A stretch of DNA of 64,000 nt from Crossiella cryophila (GTDB lineage Bacteria > Actinomycetota > Actinomycetes > Mycobacteriales > Pseudonocardiaceae). The notes under the pieces are model-generated. The model made no database searches. It saw only the letters and a list, made by a program, of their open reading frames with translations, and was not told the DNA's origin. The position numbers and the translations under genes are program-made. This document shows, piece by piece, positions 58,262 through 64,000 of this stretch (the first letter of the stretch is position 1; each line of letters begins with the position of its first letter). Location: positions 6,163,501 to 6,227,500 of the forward strand of contig NZ_JACHMH010000001.1 of NCBI RefSeq assembly GCF_014204915.1, written 5' to 3'.

Positions 58262-59428
58262 ATGGCGTTCTTGTCTGGAACAGCGCACCGCCGGACGCGG
58301 CGGTCCGTGTCCTGGTTGCTCACCGGGGCCGCGGTCGCGGCCCTGACCCTGGCCGGTGCCGCACCGGCATCGGCGGCCGCGATCCCCGTGGTCCAGCCTC
58401 TGGTGTTCGACTCGCCGGGCTGGCGGGCGCTGCCGTTGTCCGATCGGCAGCTCTTCACCCAGTTCGCGCACGTCGCGACCACCTTCACCCGGCACGCGGC
58501 CGGGGTGTGGGCCCCGTCGTTCCGCCCCGACCGGATGCCCCGCGTCATCGGCGCCCTGCCCGAGGGTGCCGGGCCCGGCACCCGGCCGCGGTACGCCTAC
58601 GCGATCGGCCACCCGGACCCGGCCAAGCTGGGCACCGCTACGCCGGTGGATCTCCCCCGCGAACTGGGGCTGCCCGCGGTGCACCGGATCACCGACGGGC
58701 CCGCGCTGGACAAGCTGCGCGATCTCCCCTTCTACGAGGTCGACGACGCGGCCGTGGTGCACTTCAACTACGGGACCGGGGCCTCGTTCGATCCGGGCAC
58801 CTGGCTGCTGTCCCGGATCGACGTGCACGAGGCGTTCCACCACTTCCAGTCCACCTTCCGCCCCGCGGTGCCCGGCCAGCCCAACCCGCTGGACTTCCCG
58901 AGGGGACCCGCCGCGGTGCACGCCCTGGCACTGCTGGAGGACCGGGTACTGGCCGCGCCCGGCCCGGCCCGCGAACGCCTGCGCACCTTCCTGGCCATCC
59001 GCGCCACCCGCTACGCCATGGTGCCCGCGGTGGTGGACCTGGAGCGGCAGCAGGACCAGTGGGAGGGCACGGCCCGCTTCGCCGAGGACCGCTACGTCGA
59101 ACTCGGCGGGCAGACCGTCGTGCACGAGGACCAGACCCCCACCGACCGGCGCGGCTTGTTCTTCCACTTCGCCGGCAACCGCAGCTACGCCGTGGGCACC
59201 GCCACCGGCAGGCTCCTGGAACAGCTCACCGGCGAGGGCTGGCGGTGCCTGATCGCCGAGGGGAACGCACCGGCCGACGCCGCGGCCAAGCTGGTCGGCA
59301 CGCCCGAGGGCGCCGACCGTGAGCGGCTGATCGAGCTGGCCAAGCAGCGGCACGACTACCCGGCGCTGCTGGCCAGGGTCACCGCGGCCGACCTGCCCGG
59401 ACTCGACCTGGGCCGACCGGCCCGCTGA
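58262..59428 (+). CDS. secreted HExxH putative metallopeptidase
   Basis: 388 residues. A signal peptide (RRSVSWLLTGAAVAALTLAGA ending ASA) exports it. IDVHEAFHHFQ near 200 carries a HExxH zinc motif, and WEGTARFAEDRYVEL about 70 residues later supplies a Glu that could be the third ligand, as in gluzincins. Length and spacing are compatible with a metalloprotease, but I do not recognise a named family. The surface is charged and the protein has no membrane anchor. Neighbouring MerR gene converges on it. Confidence 0.7.
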   Translation: MAFLSGTAHRRTRRSVSWLLTGAAVAALTLAGAAPASAAAIPVVQPLVFDSPGWRALPLSDRQLFTQFAHVATTFTRHAAGVWAPSFRPDRMPRVIGALPEGAGPGTRPRYAYAIGHPDPAKLGTATPVDLPRELGLPAVHRITDGPALDKLRDLPFYEVDDAAVVHFNYGTGASFDPGTWLLSRIDVHEAFHHFQSTFRPAVPGQPNPLDFPRGPAAVHALALLEDRVLAAPGPARERLRTFLAIRATRYAMVPAVVDLERQQDQWEGTARFAEDRYVELGGQTVVHEDQTPTDRRGLFFHFAGNRSYAVGTATGRLLEQLTGEGWRCLIAEGNAPADAAAKLVGTPEGADRERLIELAKQRHDYPALLARVTAADLPGLDLGRPAR

Positions 59429-59435
59429 CCACGCC

Positions 59436-59475
59436 GGGACGGGAACCCGTTACGCCGCGGGCGGGTTCCCGTCCC
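59436..59475. terminator. bidirectional terminator overlapping merR 3' end
   Basis: Perfect 14-bp arms GGGACGGGAACCCG/CGGGTTCCCGTCCC with a 12-base loop, between convergent genes; the right arm encodes the last residues of the MerR protein. Confidence 0.72.
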
Positions 59476-59824
59476 GGACCGCGTCCAGGTACTCCGCGAT
59501 GGCGTCCCGGTTGCGCACCAGCGCCTCGATCCGCCCCGACATCCGGTCCCGCTCACGTTCCAGGGTGGTGATCATCTCCGGGGTGGCGTCCGGGAAGTGG
59601 ATCGCGCGGGGTTTGTTCAGGCAGGGCAGGATCTGCTTGATCAGCCGGGTGGGCAGACCGGCATCGAGGAGTCCGCGGATCTGCAGCACCCGGTCCACCG
59701 ACGGCTCGTCGTAGGAGCGGTAGCCGTTCTGGCAGCGCTCGGCCAGGATGAGGCCCTGCTCCTCGTAGTAACGCAGCAACCGCCGGGGGGTGCCCGTACG
59801 CTCCGACAACTCTCCGATCCGCAC
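59450..59824 (-). CDS. MerR-family regulator
   Basis: 124 residues. MRIGELSERTGTPRRLLRYYEEQGLI is the HTH and YRSYDEPSVDRVLQIRGLLDAGL the wing and linker. A coiled dimer helix follows (TPEMITTLERERDRMSGRIEAL). No SoxR Fe-S cysteine cluster and no metal-binding loop, so it is an organic-ligand or stress type. Divergent from the DUF1579-like gene with a 33-bp gap. It is the only MerR gene here, so it could also act on the 19-bp-spacer promoters at 12925 or 23714. Confidence 0.87.
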   Translation of the reverse strand: MRIGELSERTGTPRRLLRYYEEQGLILAERCQNGYRSYDEPSVDRVLQIRGLLDAGLPTRLIKQILPCLNKPRAIHFPDATPEMITTLERERDRMSGRIEALVRNRDAIAEYLDAVRDGNPPAA

Positions 59825-59857
59825 GTCAGCCCACCTTACCGATGAGGAGCAGGCCCG

Positions 59858-60277
59858 ATGCCCACCGCGGAGAACGCCCCCCTCAACGCCCTGCTCGGTT
59901 TATGGCGCTCCAGCGGTCAGACCCTGGACATCCCGTCGGTGCGGATCATCGGCACCGATGAGTACACCTGGTTCCCCGGCGAGCACTTCCTGCTGCACCG
60001 GGTGGACGTGCGCTTCGGCGGCGAGCACGTCGAGGCCCTGGAGATGATCGGCCCCTACGACCCGGCCACCGGCGGCTACCCGATGCGCGCCTTCGACAAC
60101 CGCGGCGTGCTCTCGGAGATGACCGCGGCGGTGGACGCCGAGGGCGTGTGGACCTTCACCGGCCCGGACACCAGGGCCACCCTGCGGATCGCCGAATCGG
60201 TGATGGCCGCCCGATGGGAACGACTGGTCCGCGGGGAGTGGACGCACTGGATGGACATGAGCTTCAGCCGCGCCTGA
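59858..60277 (+). CDS. DUF1579-like protein
   Basis: 139 residues. LNALLGLWRSSGQTL at the start and WTFTGPDTRATLRIAES toward the end form the beta-barrel-like pattern of DUF1579 ('...L.G.W...' and 'F.GP'), a lipocalin/nitrobindin-like fold. Cytosolic, function unknown. ATG with GAGGAGCAGG upstream. Divergent from merR, whose product probably controls it. Its stop abuts the stop of the convergent HxlR gene. Confidence 0.72.
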   Translation: MPTAENAPLNALLGLWRSSGQTLDIPSVRIIGTDEYTWFPGEHFLLHRVDVRFGGEHVEALEMIGPYDPATGGYPMRAFDNRGVLSEMTAAVDAEGVWTFTGPDTRATLRIAESVMAARWERLVRGEWTHWMDMSFSRA

Positions 60278-60748
60278 TCACCCGCGGTGCGCCCCCGGGC
60301 CGGGGTTGAGGTCCACGTCGGCCCTGGTCAGCTGGTCGTGCCCGGCGCCGCAGGTCAGCACCGCGTGCACGGATTCGCCACAGTCGTGGTGGGTCAGCAG
60401 CACCGAGGGCCCGGCCGGGTCGGCCACATACCGGTCGCCCCACTGCATCAGCGCCACCAGCACCGGGTACAGCTCGCGGCCCTTGTCGGTGAGGTGGTAC
60501 TCCGGGCGGGCGCGCTGACCGGGCTCCTGGTAACTGTCGCGGTGCAGCACACCGTGTTCGACCAGGGTGGCCAGGCGCTGGGTGAGCAGGTTGCGGGCAC
60601 AGCCGATCCGGCGCTGGAACTCCTCGAACCGGGTGATGCCGAAGAATGCCTCGCGCAGCACCAGCAGCGACCACTTCTCGCCGACCACGGCGAGTGTGCG
60701 CGCCACTGAGCAGTTGTTGTCGGTGCTGACCTCGGCGACCTCGGGCAT
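60278..60748 (-). CDS. HxlR-family regulator
   Basis: 156 residues. CSVARTLAVVGEKWSLLVLREAFFGITRFEEFQRRIGCARNLLTQRL in outline is the HxlR winged HTH, with the wing YHLTDKGREL. The C-terminal tail has CGESVHAVLTCGAGHDQLTRADV, with two cysteines and a histidine that may form a redox or zinc site. HxlR proteins often sense aldehydes, quinones or disulphide stress. The neighbour upstream is the intron-split hydrolase gene. Confidence 0.87.
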   Translation of the reverse strand: MPEVAEVSTDNNCSVARTLAVVGEKWSLLVLREAFFGITRFEEFQRRIGCARNLLTQRLATLVEHGVLHRDSYQEPGQRARPEYHLTDKGRELYPVLVALMQWGDRYVADPAGPSVLLTHHDCGESVHAVLTCGAGHDQLTRADVDLNPGPGAHRG

Positions 60749-61539
60749 GCCACCAGCCTACCCTTGGGTTGTGAATCCGAACTGAGGTCGGGGCCACAGC
60801 GGACTCACACCCGGTTCATAACTTCCTGACAACTGCCTCCTACTGTCGGTGACGGCCACCCCACCGCCGAAGGGACCCCGCTGGTGCGACACGAAGTCAC
60901 TCCACCCCAAGTAGACGGTCCTTGAAAGGAGCCTGAACATGAGGGCCGTCTCGGATCAGTGTCCAGATCCGTCCCCACGCTCGCATGCGTCGCTGGTAAC
61001 GGCGGGGTGTGAAGCCGAGTGTGAAAGCCCAAGAGCGGCCCGTGCCATCGGGCCGCAACAGGTGAAGGGGAAGATTGGACGGGCAAACGCAAGTGAACCC
61101 TCGATGACGCCTCGTTATCCCTACACCACGCCGATGGCGACGTTCTCGGTGGTGCTAGGGCCTGGCGCGGAAGAGCGCGAAGCGGCCTCCATCCTTTGCG
61201 AGATGGAGGATTGGACACCGCAGGCCCCGGGGTTAAGAGGGTGCCCTACCCCAATCATGTCTTGAAGGAGTGGAACGTGGAAACCCCGATGGAGTCCGGG
61301 AACAACATGCCGGTAGGCCAGAGGCGACAACGGCTTAATTCTCCAGCGGGAACAGGATGATCCGAGAAGCAAAGGCCGGTAGGGCGAAAGCTCAGGGGAA
61401 ACCGGGAGCAGCGGCGGCTCCGCCGTCCCGCATAACCCGCCGGATACGGGCGGATGCCCGGCCCGAAAGGGAGCAGACGCGGATCAGGTAGGCCCGTGAA
61501 GACCACCTGTCAGGAAGTCGGAACCGAGGGACAAGTTAG

Positions 61540-63309
61540 ATGCCGAAACAGGCGGGAGCGACCGCCGAGGCGGCGCCTCTGCCAGCATCGGTGAACGGAC
61601 CCAAGGACTACGCTCGGCAATGGCACAGCATCGACTGGGCTAGAGGCGAAGCGCGAGTACGGCGACTGCGGCAGCGAATCTTCAAGGCCGCGCGGGAACA
61701 GGACCTGTCCAAGGTCCGGAACTTGCAAAAGCTTATGCTGCGGTCACACTCGAACACACTTGTCAGCGTGAAGAGGGTGACTCAGTTGAGCACCGGCCGA
61801 CGAACGGCGGGCATAGACCAGGAGACGGCACTGACTCCGACGGAGCGGGGACGGATGGTGGCGAAGATCGCTGCTGATCCGCTGTCTCGTGGAGCCCGCG
61901 CGGTCCGTCGCGTGTATATTCCGAAAGCGAATGGGAAGCAACGCCCCCTGGGGATTCCCGTGCTGCTCGACCGCGCACGTCAAGCGCGCGCCAAGAACGC
62001 ACTGGAACCCGAGTGGGAAGCCCGGTTCGACGAACGAACCTACGGTTTCCGCCCTGGGCGAGGCTGCCACGACGCGGTCGAGGCCATCTTCAACACCTGC
62101 GGCACGAAACGAGCCAAGAGGGTGTGGGTTCTCGACGCCGACCTGTCAGCCGCGTTTGACCGCATCAGCCATGAACACCTGCTCAGAGCCATAGGATCGT
62201 TCCCCGGTCGGGGGCTGATCCGAGCCTGGCTTCGAGCGGGAGTCATGGAGAACGGCCGGTTCTCTCCCACCGAGGAGGGGACGCCGCAGGGTGGCGTTAT
62301 CAGTCCTTTGCTCCTCAATATCGCGTTGAGCGGGATGAGCACGGCCGTCGGCGGCCCCAGCAATTCCGAGTCCAGCTGGGCGCGGCGGGGCAGGCCGACG
62401 CTGGTCAACTACGCCGACGACTTCGTGGTGCTTTGTCACAGCGAAGCGGAAGCGTATGGGATCAAGGAGTCGCTGGCGCGATGGTTTGCTCCCAGAGGGT
62501 TGAATTTCAATGAGGAGAAGACGCGAGTCGTCCACCTTCGTGATGGATTTGATTTTCTGGGGTTCAACATCCGTCGCTACAACGACAAAATGATCATCAA
62601 GCCCAGCAAAGAGGCCGTCAAGAGGGTCCGGAAGAGGCTCCATGACGAGGTGCATTCCCTGCGGGGAGTGAACGCCAAGGCCATGGCGAAGAGGCTCAAT
62701 CCTATCATCAAGGGATGGGCTACTTACTACCGGACGGTGGTGTCCAAGAAGACGTTCAAGTCCTTGGACAGTCATATGTACAGACTCGCTTTGAAGTGGG
62801 GAAAGCATACGCACCCGAAGAAGTCGATAGCCTGGGTTGTCTCCAGGTATTTCGGCCGGTTCAATTCACTCAGGCAGGACAGGTGGGTGTTTGGTGATCG
62901 GGAAACCGGAGCCTATGTTCACAAGTTCGCTTGGGTCAGGATCGAAAGGCACATTCAGGTCAAGGGGGACAGTTCCCCTGACGATCCGAGCCTGGAGAGA
63001 TACTGGGCGAGTCGCGTACGCAAGAAGATGCCGACGACCGCGGACAGAATGTCCGTTGCGTTGGCGGACCGCCAGAAGGGGATCTGTCCGCTGTGTAAAC
63101 AGCCGCTGGTCGCCGGTGCCGAGTATGAACCAGACAATGTGCGCGACTGGGCGCGATGGTTCACGGCATCCATGAAACCGCTGCAACGGCAGCGGCTCGT
63201 GCTTCGGCGGGATGGCGGCTCGGATGAGAAACCGAATCTTCGCCTTGTACACGCTGAATGCCTGCGTCAGCTTCATGCTGCGCAAGGCAGGAAGGTTGGT
63301 AAAGCATGA
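61540..63309 (+). CDS. ltrA: group II intron-encoded reverse transcriptase/maturase with HNH endonuclease
   Basis: 589 residues. N-terminal HSIDWARGEARVRRLRQRIF and RTAGIDQE, then RT blocks including YIPKANGKQRPLGIP, VLDADLSAAFDRISH, GTPQGGVISPLLLNI and the catalytic YADD in LVNYADDFVV. The X/maturase region follows (GWATYYRTVVSKKTFKSLDSHMY in outline) and a C-terminal HNH: CPLCKQPLVAG ... LRLVHAECLRQLH. All parts look intact, so the intron may be mobile. Start ATG 61540 has GAGGGACAAG upstream. It resembles the chloroplast-like class. Confidence 0.92.
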   Translation: MPKQAGATAEAAPLPASVNGPKDYARQWHSIDWARGEARVRRLRQRIFKAAREQDLSKVRNLQKLMLRSHSNTLVSVKRVTQLSTGRRTAGIDQETALTPTERGRMVAKIAADPLSRGARAVRRVYIPKANGKQRPLGIPVLLDRARQARAKNALEPEWEARFDERTYGFRPGRGCHDAVEAIFNTCGTKRAKRVWVLDADLSAAFDRISHEHLLRAIGSFPGRGLIRAWLRAGVMENGRFSPTEEGTPQGGVISPLLLNIALSGMSTAVGGPSNSESSWARRGRPTLVNYADDFVVLCHSEAEAYGIKESLARWFAPRGLNFNEEKTRVVHLRDGFDFLGFNIRRYNDKMIIKPSKEAVKRVRKRLHDEVHSLRGVNAKAMAKRLNPIIKGWATYYRTVVSKKTFKSLDSHMYRLALKWGKHTHPKKSIAWVVSRYFGRFNSLRQDRWVFGDRETGAYVHKFAWVRIERHIQVKGDSSPDDPSLERYWASRVRKKMPTTADRMSVALADRQKGICPLCKQPLVAGAEYEPDNVRDWARWFTASMKPLQRQRLVLRRDGGSDEKPNLRLVHAECLRQLHAAQGRKVGKA

Positions 63310-63335
63310 TCCAGCGCGACCCTGGGGGCCCACTT

Positions 63336-63370
63336 GAGCCGTGTGCCGCGACGAGTGGCACGCACGGTTC
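63336..63370 (+). ncRNA. group II intron domain V
   Basis: GAGCCGTGTGCCGCGACGAG and onward to GCACGGTTC forms the short conserved hairpin of domain V (AGC-type catalytic triad region, 35 bases), the ribozyme core. Domain VI follows immediately. Confidence 0.85.
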
Positions 63371-63411
63371 TGAGGGGGGACCGCCGCAGCAATGCGGCGG
63401 TCCTACCCGAC

Positions 63412-64000
63412 TGCCCCTGCGCAAACCCGCCGTGTCCACCGTCACCGCACTCCTGCTGACGCTGAGCCCGGTGCTCGCCCAGGCCGAGGCGGAAGGACAG
63501 GGCGTGGGCATGGTGGCCTACGACCTGGGCCGGGCGGCCTTCCGCACCCCGGCCATGCCCGAGCCCCTGGAGCTGACCGCGGTGGTGCACTACCCGGTGC
63601 GGCGCAGTGCCCGGCCCGCGCCGGTGGTGCTGATGCTGCACGGCTCCTGGCACTCCTGTGTCGACGAGGCGGCCTGGCCGTGCACCACCTCCGCGCCGAT
63701 GCCCAGCCACCGCGGCTACGACTACCTCGGCCGGGCACTGGCCGACCGCGGCGTCATCGCCATCTCCATCGCGGCCAACGCGATCGAGGGCCAGTGGAAC
63801 CGCCCCGGCGGCAACGGCCCCGCCCAGCCGATGCAGCCCTACCAGGCCCGCGCGGACCTGATCAACAAGCACCTGGCGATGTGGCAGCGGCTGGCCGCCA
63901 CCGGGGACGGCGAACTGGCCGGGCGGTTCACCGATCCGGACACCGGCGCCGCCCGCGAGGTCGACTTCCGCGGGCGGGCCGACCTCACCAGGGTCGGCAC
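63412..64000 (+). CDS. secreted alpha/beta hydrolase, 5' end interrupted by the group II intron, 3' end beyond window
   Basis: In frame from the 3' exon: PLRKPAVSTVTALLLTLSPVLAQA is a signal-like N-terminus, then VVLMLHGSWHSC (oxyanion), GYDYLGRALADRGVIAISIAANAIEGQWN. The nucleophile elbow lies beyond the window. Joining the exons gives G|TG CCC CTG CGC, a GTG start with GAAGGGA upstream. Unspliced, the coding part lacks that start and its ribosome-binding site; the first internal GTG is at 63432. Probably an extracellular lipase or esterase. Confidence 0.72.

Larger units (their letters stand above)
60884..63411 (+). mobile_element. group II intron with reverse transcriptase/maturase
   Basis: The 5' end GTGCGAC (60884) matches the group II GUGYG consensus. 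About 650 bases of structured RNA (domains I-III) precede an RT gene in the domain IV position; domain V is recognised at 63336-63370 and a domain VI stem with a bulged A (in TCCTACCC) follows, ending CCGAC at 63411. Base composition is lower in GC than neighbours. The intron is a self-splicing, retrohoming ribozyme element. Its insertion separates GAAGGGA and G from TGCCCCTG of the downstream hydrolase gene. Boundaries are by consensus, about one or two bases uncertain. Confidence 0.85.

Noticed and set aside
59450-59824. MerR protein as the missing SoxR
   Set aside because: It lacks the C-terminal Fe-S cysteine cluster of SoxR.
60939-61265. Short plus-strand frame in the 5' part of the intron
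   Set aside because: Lies in the structured RNA domains of the group II intron and has no protein features.
1-64000. CRISPR arrays, tRNA or rRNA genes, prophage structural genes
   Set aside because: No regularly spaced repeats, cloverleaf-like segments, rRNA signatures or phage proteins noticed; a covariance-model scan was not possible here.

Overview
The window is very GC-rich, with GTG/TTG starts, 4-base start/stop overlaps and long spurious antisense frames. It carries families typical of filamentous actinomycetes (Tat-exported beta-lactamase and PhoD, DrrAB-type exporter, EXLDI protein, NACHT-membrane ATPase, imine reductase). A Pseudonocardiaceae-like or Streptomyces-like chromosome is likely, but the genus is an inference. 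No rRNA, tRNA or CRISPR array was seen. The density of regulators, detoxification enzymes and resistance genes fits an accessory chromosomal arm rather than a housekeeping core.

Layout. 1-4272: partial adenosine deaminase-like gene, LysG/LysE-type regulator and exporter pair, secreted PhoD phosphatase behind a jelly-roll-like gene. 4374-9924: ABC exporter, hydrolase, GyrI-like protein, class A beta-lactamase, decayed glycosyltransferase. 9931-15684: NmrA-like protein, MarR regulator with divergent EamA transporter, secreted serine hydrolase, YrdC-like and DUF5829-like proteins. 15743-19968: an RNA ligase fused to an N-terminal DNA-binding-like segment, divergent from a NACHT ATPase, followed by a zinc-binding coiled-coil protein. 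20057-24630: long hairpin, DrrAB exporter, EXLDI protein, SDR and Asp-nucleophile hydrolase. 24716-38803: CGNR protein, AraC regulator, quinone oxidoreductase running tail-to-tail into a LuxR response regulator with no stop codon between them, histidine kinase, DinB, streptomycin-kinase-like APH, TetR, ArsR, SDR, crotonase, SNF2 helicase. 39025-50932: small regulators beside the enzymes they probably control (Lrp/LysE, TetR/SDR, GlxA-type AraC and a SoxR-box quinone reductase, TetR/Tet(X)-like monooxygenase). 51166-55981: operon of a GNAT protein, a LuxE acyl-protein synthetase and a LuxC-LuxE fusion. 56034-60748: monooxygenase/TetR pair, secreted HExxH protein, MerR, HxlR. 60884-63411: group II intron inserted at the apparent start codon of a secreted alpha/beta hydrolase that runs off the window.

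How it works together. Most of the window is built of regulator-target pairs around a shared palindromic operator, directed at export, redox chemistry and drug modification. At about a dozen genes a TANNNT -10 box lies 6-7 bases before the start codon, which predicts leaderless mRNAs. Three promoters have a 19-bp spacer holding a dyad, the MerR-family design, and one of these is a near-perfect SoxR box. The most unusual content is the LuxC/LuxE/GNAT operon without luciferase genes, the RNA ligase fusion beside the NACHT gene, and the start-codon intron.
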